Below, one piece after another: positions 49,314 to 58,674 of a stretch of DNA of 64,000 bases. The notes below the pieces were generated by a model. The model was not told where the DNA came from. It saw nothing but the letters and a program-made list of their open reading frames with translations, and did no database searches. Within the stretch, counting starts at the first letter, position 1. Every line of letters starts with the position of its first letter. Made by a program: the position numbers and the translations under genes. Origin of the DNA: Bacteroides sp. GM023 (GTDB lineage Bacteria > Bacteroidota > Bacteroidia > Bacteroidales > Bacteroidaceae); NCBI RefSeq assembly GCF_014750685.1, contig NZ_JAAXGE010000002.1:682001-746000 (forward strand), written 5' to 3'.

Positions 49314-52163
49314 TTAATGTGCTTCAAGCCAATTCTTCCCCCATCCGCAATCAGCTTTCAAGGGAACATGCATACGATATGCCTTCTCCATTTCCTCGAT
49401 GACGATTTCTTCCACACGTTCTTTCTCGTTCACGGGAACGCTGAAGTTCAATTCGTCATGCACTTGCAGAATCATCTTCGCCTGTATTCCCTCCGCTTGG
49501 AAACGCTGGTAAATACGAGCCATGGCTACCTTGATAATATCCGCCGCACTACCCTGGATAGGTGCATTAATAGCATTACGTTCCGCATATCCGCGTACAA
49601 CGGCATTTCGTGAATTAATGTCCGGCAAGAAACGTTTCCGGTGGAAAATCGTTTCTACATATCCCTTTTCCTGTGCCACCTGAATGCTCTTGTCCATATA
49701 CGCCTTCACGCCCGGATAAGTCTCGAAATACCCGTCAATCAATTCTTTGGCCTCTTTCCGGTCTACATTCATCCGTTCGGCAAGACCGAATACGGATATA
49801 CCATATATAATACCGAAATTGGCAGTCTTGGCTTTGCGGCGCATATCCGAACCTACATCATTCAAATCAATCTTATATATTTTCGCAGCCGTGGCAGCAT
49901 GAATATCGTGATTGCTGAGGAAAGCGTCAATCATATTCTTATCCTCGCTAAGATGCGCCATGATGCGCAATTCAATCTGCGAGTAGTCCGCCGAGAAGAA
50001 AAGACAACCTTCATCGGGAATGAATGCCTTGCGGATTTCCTTCCCGTTCTCGTCGCGGATAGGAATATTCTGCAAGTTCGGATTGCTCGAACTCAGACGT
50101 CCCGTAGCGGTGACCGTCTGGTTGAAAGATGTATGTACCCGGCCTGTGCGTGGATTGATTAGCAAAGGCAATGCGTCGATATACGTTCCCAATAACTTTT
50201 TCAGCCCACGGTGTTCCAGAATCTTTTCCACCACCGGATGCTTGTGGCGAAGACTTTCAAGCACCTCTTCCGAAGTGACATACTGTCCTGTCTTGGTCTT
50301 TTTCGCTTTCTCTACAATCTTTAATTTATCAAACAATACTTCACCGACTTGCTTGGGCGAAGCAATATTGAATGTCTCGCCTGCCAATTCGTAAATCTCT
50401 TTCTCGATTTTTTCCATCTGCGCCGTGAAATGGGCAGACGACTGTTTCAACGCTTCCGTATCCAGCAATACCCCGTTTCGTTCTATATTGACCAGCACCG
50501 GAACAAGCGGCATCTCTATATCGTAGAACAACCCTTCGGCATCATTCTTTTTCAGTTCCTCCTCCAGCACATTCTTCAACTTCAACGTTACATCCGCGTC
50601 TTCGCAAGCATAACGATAGACATCCTTCGGGTCGAGGTCGCGCATATTCTTTTGATTCTTACCTTTCGGTCCGATTAGTTCGTCAATATGAATCGTCTGA
50701 TAGTGCAGATAAATTTCCGCAAGATAATCCATCCCGTGACGAAGTTCCGGTTGAAGAACGTAATGGGCAATCATTGTATCGAAAAGTGGGCCTTTCACTT
50801 CCACGCCATAATTTTTAAGAACAATCATGTCGTACTTGATATTCTGTCCCACCTTCAGCGAATTCTCATTTTCAAAGACCGGACGGAACTCATTGACGAT
50901 TTTTAACGCTTCCTCTTCTTCCGCAGGGACAGGAACATAAAATGCTTCATTTTCGGCAATAGAAAAACTCATCCCGACCAATTCTGCGTCCATCGGTTCC
51001 GTTCCCGTGGTCTCCGTGTCTAACGAGAGAATTTTCGATGTAAGTAACTTTTGAATAATTTCCTGTCTTTTCTCTTCTGTATCAATGAGTTGGTAGTTAC
51101 AATCAAGCGATTCTAACGTCTCTAGATTTGATTTTTTTGCTTCGCTCGGCTCGTTGCCCGTGAAATTTGCAAATAAATCGCCTTGCACGGCTCCCCCTTC
51201 TTCGGGAAAAAGTGGGAGAGGAGCGGGAGTACCTTTTCCGGTTGGCGTTTTGCTTCCGGCTGGCGTCGTCATTCCATTTCCGGTAGTCTCCTTTTTGAGT
51301 ACGCGGTCGATAAGCGTCCGAAATTCTAATTCCTCAAAAATACTGCGAAGTGAATTTTCGTCCGCGTCTTCGCGGATAAGCTTGTCCATTTCAAGTTGGA
51401 TGGGTACGTCGATTTTGATAGTTGCCAGGAACTTCGAGAACGTAATCAATTCCCGGTTCGTTTCCACTTTCGTTTTTAGTGCCCCTTTCAGTTGGTCGGT
51501 ATGCTCCAGCAGATTCTCGATACTTCCGAATTCGGCAATCAATTTCTGCGCAGTCTTTTCCCCTACACCGGGGCAACCGGGAATATTGTCCGAAGAGTCA
51601 CCCATTAACCCCAGCATGTCAATCACCTGTGCGGGCGACTGAATATCAAACTTGGCTTTCACCTCCTCGATACCCATCACCTCAAAACCGCCTGTATGCT
51701 TGGGGCGATACATGAATACCTTGTCGCTCACCAACTGACCGTAGTCCTTGTCCGGCGTCATCATATACGTCGTAATCCCCTGCTTGCCGGCTTCGGTGGC
51801 AAGAGTTCCTATCACGTCGTCGGCTTCGTAGCCCGACACTTCGAGAATAGGAATACGATAAGCCCTTATAATATCCTTTATAATAGGTACGGACAGGCGG
51901 ATTGCTTCGGGAGTCTCTTCACGTTGCGCTTTATATTGTTCAAAAGCTTCGTGGCGGAAGGTAGGCCCTGAAGGGTCGAAAGCCACTCCTATATGCGTCG
52001 GATTTTCCTTTTTCAGCACCTCTTCGAGCGTATTGACAAAGCCCAGGATTGCTGAAGTATTGAATCCTTTGGAGTTGATTCTTGGGTTCTTGATAAAGGC
52101 GTAATACGCCCGGTATATCAGTGCATAAGCGTCTAAAAGAAATAATTTATTATCTGAATCCAT
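49314..52163 (-). CDS. polA: DNA polymerase I
   Basis: About 949 residues starting at MDSDNKLFLLDAYALIYRAY; eleven extra codons upstream are an extension without support. Domain order: 5'-3' exonuclease (GYEADDVIGTLA, GDSSDNIPGCPGVGEKTA), then 3'-5' exonuclease with intact acidic residues (SLDTETTGTEPMDA and ACEDADVTL). The polymerase domain has motif A SADYSQIELRIMAHLS, motif B RRKAKTANFGIIYG and motif C QVHDELNFSVP. The protein therefore keeps proofreading residues. It replaces RNA primers and fills repair gaps. It is divergent from the polyprenyl synthase gene. Confidence 0.97.
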   Translation of the reverse strand: MDSDNKLFLLDAYALIYRAYYAFIKNPRINSKGFNTSAILGFVNTLEEVLKKENPTHIGVAFDPSGPTFRHEAFEQYKAQREETPEAIRLSVPIIKDIIRAYRIPILEVSGYEADDVIGTLATEAGKQGITTYMMTPDKDYGQLVSDKVFMYRPKHTGGFEVMGIEEVKAKFDIQSPAQVIDMLGLMGDSSDNIPGCPGVGEKTAQKLIAEFGSIENLLEHTDQLKGALKTKVETNRELITFSKFLATIKIDVPIQLEMDKLIREDADENSLRSIFEELEFRTLIDRVLKKETTGNGMTTPAGSKTPTGKGTPAPLPLFPEEGGAVQGDLFANFTGNEPSEAKKSNLETLESLDCNYQLIDTEEKRQEIIQKLLTSKILSLDTETTGTEPMDAELVGMSFSIAENEAFYVPVPAEEEEALKIVNEFRPVFENENSLKVGQNIKYDMIVLKNYGVEVKGPLFDTMIAHYVLQPELRHGMDYLAEIYLHYQTIHIDELIGPKGKNQKNMRDLDPKDVYRYACEDADVTLKLKNVLEEELKKNDAEGLFYDIEMPLVPVLVNIERNGVLLDTEALKQSSAHFTAQMEKIEKEIYELAGETFNIASPKQVGEVLFDKLKIVEKAKKTKTGQYVTSEEVLESLRHKHPVVEKILEHRGLKKLLGTYIDALPLLINPRTGRVHTSFNQTVTATGRLSSSNPNLQNIPIRDENGKEIRKAFIPDEGCLFFSADYSQIELRIMAHLSEDKNMIDAFLSNHDIHAATAAKIYKIDLNDVGSDMRRKAKTANFGIIYGISVFGLAERMNVDRKEAKELIDGYFETYPGVKAYMDKSIQVAQEKGYVETIFHRKRFLPDINSRNAVVRGYAERNAINAPIQGSAADIIKVAMARIYQRFQAEGIQAKMILQVHDELNFSVPVNEKERVEEIVIEEMEKAYRMHVPLKADCGWGKNWLEAH

Positions 52164-52224
52164 AGATTTAATTAATTTTTCATGGTAAAAGTACAAAAAA
52201 ATACCGTATTAAGCGTTTTATTAT

Positions 52225-52232
52225 TACTTTTG
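52225..52232 (+). promoter_or_regulatory. -7 box of the polyprenyl synthase gene
   Basis: TACTTTTG fits TAnnTTTG. The start of transcription near 52239 supports translation from ATG 52251 instead of 52182. The -33 element is not evident. Confidence 0.55.
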
Positions 52233-52250
52233 TGCTCAAATTACGTATTA

Positions 52251-53225
52251 ATGGACAGTATCTCACTCATCAGGACTCCGATTGAAGCGGAACTGGAGGA
52301 TTTCAAAAATCTTTTTGATAGTTCTCTTTCCAGTTCGAATGCATTGCTCGATAACGTCGTATCCCATATACGACAGAGGAATGGTAAGATGATGCGTCCT
52401 ATTCTCGTCCTCTTGGTGGCGCGCCTTTACGGTGCTGTCCGCCCTTCCACGCTTCATGCCGCCGTCTCTCTGGAACTGCTTCACACAGCCAGCCTGGTGC
52501 ACGATGATGTGGTGGACGAAAGTACCGAACGTCGCGGACAGCTTTCAGTAAATGCCATCTTTAATAATAAGGTAGCTGTACTGACAGGCGACTACTTGCT
52601 GGCTACAAGCCTTGTTCATGCCGAACAGACCCATAGCCACCCTATTATCCAGTTAGTATCTTCATTGGGACAGGATCTCGCCGACGGCGAATTGCTCCAG
52701 CTCTCCAATGTAAGCAATCATAGCTTCTCCGAATCAGTTTATTTCGATGTCATCCGTAAGAAAACCGCTGCCCTTTTTGCAGCCTGCACAAAAGCCGCCG
52801 CTTTCTCGGTGGGAGTAGGTGAGGAGGAAGCCGAATTTGCCCGTTTGCTGGGCGAATATATCGGAATCTGCTTTCAGATAAAGGACGATATATTCGATTA
52901 CTTCGACAGCAAAGAAATCGGCAAGCCGACCGGCAACGATATGCTCGAAGGCAAACTGACATTGCCCGCCCTGTATGTGCTGAATTCAACGAAAGACAGC
53001 GTCATGCTAGAGATTGCTCTCCGTGTGAAGGAAGGCACGGCCACTCCTGACGAGATAGCCTGTTTAATCGAATTTATCAAAGAAAACGGTGGCATTGAAC
53101 ATGCAGTCCGTACGATGAACCTCTATAAGCAGAAAGCCTTTGACCTGCTGGCTTCTTTGCCGGATTCTGAGGTTTGTGCAGCTCTCCGTGCCTATTTGGA
53201 CTACGTGGTAGACCGCGAAAAGTAA
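52251..53225 (+). CDS. Polyprenyl (octaprenyl-type) diphosphate synthase
   Basis: 324 residues from MDSISLIRTPIEAELEDFKN. The -7 box at 52225-52232 lies after the longer frame's ATG, so the short start is chosen. Trans-prenyltransferase motifs are clear: GKMMRPILVLL, the first Asp-rich motif in LVHDDVVDES, the second in QIKDDIFDYF, with GKPTGNDMLEGKLTLP. It extends isoprenoid diphosphates to the long chain used for menaquinone. The gene ends one base before the convergent DUF1266 gene. Confidence 0.93.
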   Translation: MDSISLIRTPIEAELEDFKNLFDSSLSSSNALLDNVVSHIRQRNGKMMRPILVLLVARLYGAVRPSTLHAAVSLELLHTASLVHDDVVDESTERRGQLSVNAIFNNKVAVLTGDYLLATSLVHAEQTHSHPIIQLVSSLGQDLADGELLQLSNVSNHSFSESVYFDVIRKKTAALFAACTKAAAFSVGVGEEEAEFARLLGEYIGICFQIKDDIFDYFDSKEIGKPTGNDMLEGKLTLPALYVLNSTKDSVMLEIALRVKEGTATPDEIACLIEFIKENGGIEHAVRTMNLYKQKAFDLLASLPDSEVCAALRAYLDYVVDREK

Positions 53226-53906
53226 TTACTTCCTGTACTTGTCCAGCAGCGAATAACAAGTCAGCGACCTGTCCCAATCTTCTATTCTTCCTGATTTCAT
53301 GGCTCGGCCGAGCAGGTAGCTTTTGTCTATCTCTTCCGGTGTGCGAAGATTTTCCGCGCACAATGCGCTCGCTTGTCCGATATACTCCCAGGCTTCTTCT
53401 TTGGTAATGTATCCACTGCCCAAAGCCGCGCGGGCTAATCCGACCAGCAGTCCCATATCCCATCCGATAACCCCTCTTTCCAAGTCATTAATCCATATAA
53501 TCGGGTCTCTTCTTACCTCTGTATACTTCACGAATTTGTATAGATTCTTTCCCTGCTGAACGAAGCGTTCCACTCCGAAGAAGCGTTTGTGGATGATTTC
53601 CTCGAACTCGCAGATGTTGCTTGTCGATAGCAAATAGGGGAGCATGATTTGATAGGAAACTCTGTCCCCTTCGTTGATAAGGAACTGGAATAATCCGGTG
53701 ACGGATTCGGTATCTGTGCAGTGGAAATCTTCTGATAAGAGTCTTGATAACTTTTGCGGATGCACACCGGTATCCATAGAATTGAGATAGAAACCATCCA
53801 ATGCAGCTTCCATATATCCGATACGCAACCCCTTCTTTCTCTCGTTCCCGAGGAAGAGATTCAGAGGGTTAGGATTGAATCGTACGGTTCTTATATGTGT
53901 TTCCAT
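53226..53906 (-). CDS. DUF1266 domain protein
   Basis: 226 residues from METHIRTVRFNPNPLNLFLG; the frame extends to 53996 but the added part lacks protein-like character. The DUF1266 signature is in the last third: VIGWDMGLLVGLARAALGSG then YITKEEAWEYIGQASALC, with SYLLGRAMKSGR and a final Trp-Asp. No signal peptide. The biochemical function is not known. It converges on the polyprenyl synthase gene with almost no gap. Confidence 0.8.
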   Translation of the reverse strand: METHIRTVRFNPNPLNLFLGNERKKGLRIGYMEAALDGFYLNSMDTGVHPQKLSRLLSEDFHCTDTESVTGLFQFLINEGDRVSYQIMLPYLLSTSNICEFEEIIHKRFFGVERFVQQGKNLYKFVKYTEVRRDPIIWINDLERGVIGWDMGLLVGLARAALGSGYITKEEAWEYIGQASALCAENLRTPEEIDKSYLLGRAMKSGRIEDWDRSLTCYSLLDKYRK

Positions 53907-54132
53907 CCTTTGTACTTCCATTAAAAGATACAAAAAGCGTGAGAACTGTTGTCCTGCATTTTCCTGAGGCTTCGGCAAGCCGTTATGATTATACAAGCAA
54001 CAGTCCCACGCTCCGTTCGATATATAACAAAAGTATATACATGAAGGTGCGTGAGACCCGTTTGCTTATTACCGTTCATAACTTTGAATTTTGCCGAATT
54101 CCAGGAATATGGTAATAAATGAAACGTTCTCT

Positions 54133-54154
54133 AACATAGCTAATTAGCTATGTT
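54133..54154. promoter_or_regulatory. Perfect 22-bp palindrome
   Basis: AACATAGCTAA followed by its reverse complement, with TTT after it on the plus strand. It could be an operator for a dimeric regulator or a weak terminator. It lies between the DUF1266 start and the deoC terminator. Confidence 0.5.
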
Positions 54155-54221
54155 TTCTTCGCTAAACCATCTACAAAGATAAGGAATTTTCCCGATAGCT
54201 TAGTAACTATCTTTAGTTTTT

Positions 54222-54274
54222 CTTAAATAAAAAATACCGCGTCGGCTTCCGTATAGACGGGAGCCAGCGCGGTA
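54222..54274 (-). terminator. deoC operon terminator
   Basis: TACCGCG/CGCGGTA with inner GGCTTCC/GGGAGCC make a long stem; on the minus strand TTTTTTATTT follows. It serves the deoC gene ending at 54312. Confidence 0.9.
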
Positions 54275-54311
54275 AGGCATATTTGAATTGCTAATGTAGC
54301 CTTCGATTTTC

Positions 54312-55214
54312 TTAGAAGAATTTGACCTCTTCGCCTTTAATATCCGAGAGTAATAGGTTGGCTAAACGACTCGTTCCCAGGCGGAACAGTTGGTTGTCCA
54401 GCCATTCTTCGCCTAGCAACTCCTTGACAATAGTGTAATAAATAATCGCATCGTTCACCGTGTTGATTCCACCTGCCGGTTTGAAGCCAACTTTGATACC
54501 TGTCTTCTGATAATACTCCTTGATAGCTTCGCACATCACGTAAGCGGCTTCGGGGGTAGCAGCAGGTTGTTGCTTTCCCGTAGATGTCTTGATGAAATCT
54601 GCGCCCGAATACATGGATAGGATAGAGGCTTTCTTGATGTTGGAAGCACTCTTTAATGCACCCGTTTCGAGGATTACTTTGAGGTGATGTTCCTTGCATA
54701 CTTCCTTCAATTCCTGTATTTCCTCGCACATTCCTTCGTAGTCGCCACTCAGGAATTTGCCGACGGAAATGACAATATCTATTTCGTCCGCACCGTCTGC
54801 AATAGCCAGTGCAGTCTCTGCCACTTTTACCTCGATAAAAGTCTGTGAGGAAGGAAAACCACCGGATACACAAGCGATATTGACGCCATCCACTTCCAAC
54901 GTATTTTTCACGATAGCGGCAAAGTTAGGATATACACAGATAGCAGCCACGTTCTTCAGGTCGGGATATTCGTCGTCGAACTTATTGACCTTTTCCGTGA
55001 AATGCATCACGCTTTCATCGCTGTCCGTACTGTTCAAAGTAGTCAGGTCGATGCAGTTGAACAGGAATTTCTTAATATCTTCCGTATTATTTTCCGGTAC
55101 TTTTTTCTCAATCAGTTCAGCTACGCGAGCCTGAATATCTGCATCGTTCAGATGTGTATTATACTTTGCCAATGCGGCATCATACTTGTTGGGCTGTGAG
55201 TTATTCTCTTCCAT
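54312..55214 (-). CDS. deoC: Deoxyribose-phosphate aldolase
   Basis: A 300-residue class I aldolase. The barrel motifs are VAAICVYPNFAAIVKNTL, VASGGFPSSQ-like CVSGGFPSSQTF, DEIDIVISVGKFL and LKVILETGAL. The Schiff-base Lys is in GIKVGFKPAGGIN and another key Lys in ADFIKTSTGK. It splits 2-deoxyribose-5-phosphate to glyceraldehyde-3-phosphate and acetaldehyde. Its ATG overlaps the end of the MazG-like gene (14 bp), so they are coupled, as nucleotide salvage genes. Confidence 0.96.
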   Translation of the reverse strand: MEENNSQPNKYDAALAKYNTHLNDADIQARVAELIEKKVPENNTEDIKKFLFNCIDLTTLNSTDSDESVMHFTEKVNKFDDEYPDLKNVAAICVYPNFAAIVKNTLEVDGVNIACVSGGFPSSQTFIEVKVAETALAIADGADEIDIVISVGKFLSGDYEGMCEEIQELKEVCKEHHLKVILETGALKSASNIKKASILSMYSGADFIKTSTGKQQPAATPEAAYVMCEAIKEYYQKTGIKVGFKPAGGINTVNDAIIYYTIVKELLGEEWLDNQLFRLGTSRLANLLLSDIKGEEVKFF

Positions 55215-55539
55215 GCTCTTTCAGTTTTGGGTTATTGATATGTCTTTGATTATCTCGTTTCGTTTTCTTGTCCATGCTCTTCTGAAGGGCGGTGGTGAGG
55301 TCTACACCCGTTTGGTTGGCGATGCAGAGAAGCACCCAAAGTACGTCTGCTATCTCCTCGTCGAGATTGTCTTTCTCTCCCTCTTTAAAGGACTGGTCGC
55401 CATATTTGCGTGCCATCACACGTGCCAGTTCGCCTACTTCTTCCGTCAGAACCGCCATATTTGTCAGTTCGCTGAAGTAGCGGACACCGTATGTCTTGAC
55501 CCATTGGTCTACCTGTTTTTGAGCTTCTTCTAAAGTCAT
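55201..55539 (-). CDS. MazG-like nucleotide pyrophosphohydrolase
   Basis: A 112-residue all-alpha NTP pyrophosphohydrolase. The metal-binding pattern EEVGELARVMARKYGD, then EEIADVLWVLLCIAN, is the MazG/iMazG EExxE...ExxD signature. It hydrolyses nucleoside triphosphates to monophosphates, probably removing aberrant nucleotides. It overlaps deoC by 14 bp. A 7-bp repeat array lies upstream of its start (55550-55597). Confidence 0.9.
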   Translation of the reverse strand: MTLEEAQKQVDQWVKTYGVRYFSELTNMAVLTEEVGELARVMARKYGDQSFKEGEKDNLDEEIADVLWVLLCIANQTGVDLTTALQKSMDKKTKRDNQRHINNPKLKEHGRE

Positions 55540-55549
55540 TTTTTTAATG

Positions 55550-55597
55550 GTTAGTGATTAACGATTAGTGGTTAATGAGGCATTGCCAGTGATTAAT
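55550..55597. repeat. 7-bp tandem array between the MazG-like gene and dtd
   Basis: GTTAGTG, ATTAACG, ATTAGTG, GTTAATG (55550-55577), then a less regular part and ATTAATC (55591-55597). It fills most of the 65-bp gap. Confidence 0.55.
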
Positions 55598-55604
55598 CAG
55601 TGCG

Positions 55605-56057
55605 TTACTCCTTGTTTTTTGTATCTATACATATAGTAACAGGGCCGTCGTTCAAAAGTTCGACCTTCATATCCGCCCCGAAGATACCTGTTCCAATTTC
55701 TTTCCCCAGCGCATTGCTCAAATCCTTGCAGAATTGCTCGTAGAGTGGGATAGAGACTTCCGGCTTGGCAGCCTTGATATAAGAAGGGCGGTTTCCTTTC
55801 TTCGTAGAAGCATGTAACGTAAACTGGCTGATGACCAGGATTTCGCCTCCGTCCTCTAAAATAGACTTATTCATCACCCCGTTTTCATCGTCGAAAATAC
55901 GTAGATTTACTATCTTTTTGCAGAGCCAGTCAATGTCTTCCTGTCTGTCCGCTTCCTCGATGCCGACCAATATCAGCATCCCTTTTCCGATGGCAGACTT
56001 GCAGTTACCCTCAATGGTCACTGACGCATGACTTACCCGTTGTATAACTGTTCGCAT
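55605..56057 (-). CDS. dtd: D-aminoacyl-tRNA deacylase
   Basis: A 150-residue DTD. It starts MRTVIQRVSHASVTIEGNCK; the conserved SQFTL is in VISQFTLHASTKKGNRPS, and the Gly-Pro motif in NDGPVTICID. It removes D-amino acids (and glycine) from mischarged tRNA. Its neighbour upstream is uvrC, 108 bp away. Confidence 0.96.
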   Translation of the reverse strand: MRTVIQRVSHASVTIEGNCKSAIGKGMLILVGIEEADRQEDIDWLCKKIVNLRIFDDENGVMNKSILEDGGEILVISQFTLHASTKKGNRPSYIKAAKPEVSIPLYEQFCKDLSNALGKEIGTGIFGADMKVELLNDGPVTICIDTKNKE

Positions 56058-56165
56058 TACTATTTATTCTATTTCGTGATTATGAAAGGCAAATTTACAA
56101 AATTAGAAAGAGAAAACAGTGCGTTGAAAGAAAAATATTATAGGAAGGGTATGTCAAAAGTGGCT

Positions 56166-58004
56166 TCAATTTGATTGCTCATCGTTCAATCCTTCTTTTA
56201 CAGTCTTTGCTTTCGCTTCCCCCACGATAGCGCTAATCTCCTCTAAAGAGGCTTCTTTGATTCGTTTTACGCTCTTAAACTCCTTCAAAAGGGCTGTCTT
56301 AGTCTTTTCGCCGATTCCCTTGATGCTATCCAATGCAGACGCCACCTGCCGTTTACTCCGTTTGTCGCGGTGAAAACTGATAGCGAAGCGATGCACCTCA
56401 TCTTGAATCTGTGTCAGCAAGCGGAACAGCGGACTATGCTGTTTGATACCGATAGTCTGCGGCGGAAAACCGAAAAGCAATTCTGATGTGCGGTGGCGAT
56501 TATCCTTAGCCAGCCCCGCAATAGGAATATTAAGATTCAACTCATCCTCAATGACTTCTCTAACGACCTCCATTTGCCCTTTTCCACCGTCAGTAATAAT
56601 CAGGTCGGGTAGTGGAGAACTCTCCTCAATAGCGCGCTGATAACGCCTTCTTACGACCTCTTTCATTGACGCGTAATCATCCGGCCCTACAACCGTCTTT
56701 ATATTGTATTTCCGATAATCTTTCTTCGATGGCTTTGCCTTTTTAAATACGACACAGGCCGCCACGGCATCAGACCCCTGTATATTCGAGTTATCGAAAC
56801 ATTCAATCTGCAAAGGCGGCCTTTCCAAATGCAACTCCTGCTGTATCTCCTTCATCAAACGCATACTTCTCTGTTCAGGATTCAGCTTCTCCGCCTGCTT
56901 CAGCCGGTCAGCCTTATATTGTTTCACATTTAAGATAGAAAGGTCTAGCAACTTCTTCTTGTCTCCTCTCTGCGGAACGGTGAAAACGACATTATTCAAC
57001 TCCAAATCGAGCTCGAAAGGAACGATAATCTCTTTCGACATGCTTTTATAACGCTCCCGCATCTCAATAATACCAAGCGTCAAAAGTTCCTCTTTCGACT
57101 CATTCAGCTTCTTCTTATACTCGAAAGTGAATGCCTGATTGATAGCCCCATTCGTAATATGCAGATAATTGATAAAAGCCGAATTAGCTTCATCTTCTTC
57201 AATAGAGAATACATCAATATTATGTAGAACAGAACTTACCACCTCAGACTTCGAACGATAATTCTCTATCAGCAGATACTTCTCCTTTATCTTCTGCGCT
57301 TCTTCAAACTTCATCTCAGCCGCCAATACCTGCATCTTCTCCAACAACATCCGGCCGACCTCCTGTGTATTCCCTTTCAGAATCTCCTTGATTTCATCGA
57401 TATTTTTAAGATAATCTTCCTGCGATTGCAGTCCGATGCAGGGCCCTGCACAGTTCTTTATATGATACTCCAGACACACATTGAACTTTCCGGCACGTAT
57501 ATTCTCCGGCGTCAGATTCAAATTGCAAGTGCGCAACGGATACAAATGCTTAATCAAGTCCAGCAGTGCATACATCGATGGAATATGGCTATACGGCCCG
57601 TAATAAGAAGAGCCGTTCCTGATAATCTTCCTGGTTCTGAAAATCCGCGGAAAGTACTCGTTCTGCACGCAGATGGAAGGGTACGTCTTATCGTCCTTCA
57701 GCATCACATTGTAGCGCGGCTTATACTTCTTAATCAGATTATTCTCCAGCAGCAAAGCATCCTCTTCCGTGTTGACTACGATATATCGAATATCGGCAAT
57801 CTTGCTGACGAGTACCCGGGTCTTCCCTGGTTCATGCTCTTTGCTGAAATAGGAATAGACCCTTTTCTTTAAATTTTTCGCCTTTCCAACGTATATAATT
57901 GTCCCTTCCGTGTTCAGGTATTGATAGATACCCGGTTTATCAGGAAGGTTGGCTACGATTCCTTTCAAATATTCATTGGTTTTGCTTTCCGGTTCTGTAT
58001 TCAT
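56166..58004 (-). CDS. uvrC: Excinuclease ABC subunit C
   Basis: A 612-residue UvrC. The GIY-YIG nuclease domain is at the N-terminus (GIYQYLNTEGTIIYVGKAKN). Then come a Cys cluster, a UVR domain near residues 205-240, an RNase H-like nuclease domain (IECFDNSNIQGSDAVAACVV, DLIITDGGKGQMEV) and C-terminal helix-hairpin-helix motifs (IKGIGEKTKTALLKEF). It makes both incisions in nucleotide excision repair with UvrA and UvrB (not in the window). Confidence 0.97.
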   Translation of the reverse strand: MNTEPESKTNEYLKGIVANLPDKPGIYQYLNTEGTIIYVGKAKNLKKRVYSYFSKEHEPGKTRVLVSKIADIRYIVVNTEEDALLLENNLIKKYKPRYNVMLKDDKTYPSICVQNEYFPRIFRTRKIIRNGSSYYGPYSHIPSMYALLDLIKHLYPLRTCNLNLTPENIRAGKFNVCLEYHIKNCAGPCIGLQSQEDYLKNIDEIKEILKGNTQEVGRMLLEKMQVLAAEMKFEEAQKIKEKYLLIENYRSKSEVVSSVLHNIDVFSIEEDEANSAFINYLHITNGAINQAFTFEYKKKLNESKEELLTLGIIEMRERYKSMSKEIIVPFELDLELNNVVFTVPQRGDKKKLLDLSILNVKQYKADRLKQAEKLNPEQRSMRLMKEIQQELHLERPPLQIECFDNSNIQGSDAVAACVVFKKAKPSKKDYRKYNIKTVVGPDDYASMKEVVRRRYQRAIEESSPLPDLIITDGGKGQMEVVREVIEDELNLNIPIAGLAKDNRHRTSELLFGFPPQTIGIKQHSPLFRLLTQIQDEVHRFAISFHRDKRSKRQVASALDSIKGIGEKTKTALLKEFKSVKRIKEASLEEISAIVGEAKAKTVKEGLNDEQSN

Positions 58005-58015
58005 AATCGTTAGGG

Positions 58016-58043
58016 ATGAGAGACTACTAATGAGAAACTGCTA
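58016..58043. repeat. 7-bp tandem array between uvrC and apt
   Basis: ATGAGAG, ACTACTA, ATGAGAA, ACTGCTA: two 14-bp units differing at two positions. It directly precedes the apt terminator. Confidence 0.5.
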
Positions 58044-58075
58044 AAATAAAAAGGGCGTAGTTCAACTACGCCCTG
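58044..58075 (-). terminator. apt terminator
   Basis: GGGCGTAGT and ACTACGCCC pair around a 3-base loop; on the minus strand TTTTTATTTT follows. Confidence 0.9.
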
Positions 58076-58093
58076 CAAATATAATCAAATCCT

Positions 58094-58624
58094 TTATAAA
58101 GACAATACGGATTCTACTTCTACATCATCTCCGAATACAGATTTTCCGTTCAGGTCTTTCAATTCGATGATGAAGTTTACATATACTTTCTTTGGTTTTA
58201 GTTTTTTCACCAGTGCACAGGCTGCTTTCATTGTTCCGCCTGTTGCCAGTAAATCGTCGTGCAGTAGCACTATGTCGTTTTCATCCAGCGCATCTTTGTG
58301 AATCTGTACGGTGTCTTGCCCGTATTCCTTGTCGTAGCTTTCTTCAAGTGTTTCTGCCGGAAGTTTGCCGGGCTTGCGGATAGGGATGAATCCTGCGTTC
58401 AAGCGGGTAGCCAGAATAGGACCCATGATGAAACCTCTTGATTCTATACCTACTACTTTAGTGATGCCTTTCTCCTTATACATCTCAAACATAACGTTCG
58501 ACAATTCCTGCAGACACCATGGGTCTTTGAATAAGGTGGTAACATCATAAAACAGGATTCCGGGAATTGGGAAATCCGGTATTTCCCGAATGCTTTTAAT
58601 TAGCGTTTCTTTGCTCATAATCAT
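58094..58624 (-). CDS. apt: Adenine phosphoribosyltransferase
   Basis: A 176-residue APRT. The substrate loop is in VVGIESRGFIMGPILA, the PRPP-binding motif is VLLHDDLLATGGTMKAACAL, and the flexible loop contains RKPGKLPAET. It makes AMP from adenine and PRPP. It lies 50 bp downstream of mnmG; a parS-like palindrome is in the gap. Confidence 0.97.
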   Translation of the reverse strand: MIMSKETLIKSIREIPDFPIPGILFYDVTTLFKDPWCLQELSNVMFEMYKEKGITKVVGIESRGFIMGPILATRLNAGFIPIRKPGKLPAETLEESYDKEYGQDTVQIHKDALDENDIVLLHDDLLATGGTMKAACALVKKLKPKKVYVNFIIELKDLNGKSVFGDDVEVESVLSL

Positions 58625-58651
58625 TGAATTATATCATTTCTTTAAATGCTT

Positions 58652-58667
58652 TGTTTCACGTGAAACG
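58652..58667. promoter_or_regulatory. parS-like centromere site
   Basis: TGTTTCACGTGAAACG matches the widely conserved chromosomal parS 16-mer at 15 of 16 positions; the inner 14 bases are a perfect palindrome. It lies between mnmG and apt. ParB binding here would place this region near the replication origin. The sequence match is seen; function is inferred. Confidence 0.75.
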
Positions 58668-58674
58668 TTGCCGC

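Larger units (their letters stand above)
53907..54311. other. 405-bp intergenic region
   Basis: Holds the upstream region of the DUF1266 gene, a perfect 22-bp palindrome AACATAGCTAA/TTAGCTATGTT (54133-54154) and the deoC terminator (54222-54274). No coding sequence is supported. Confidence 0.6.
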
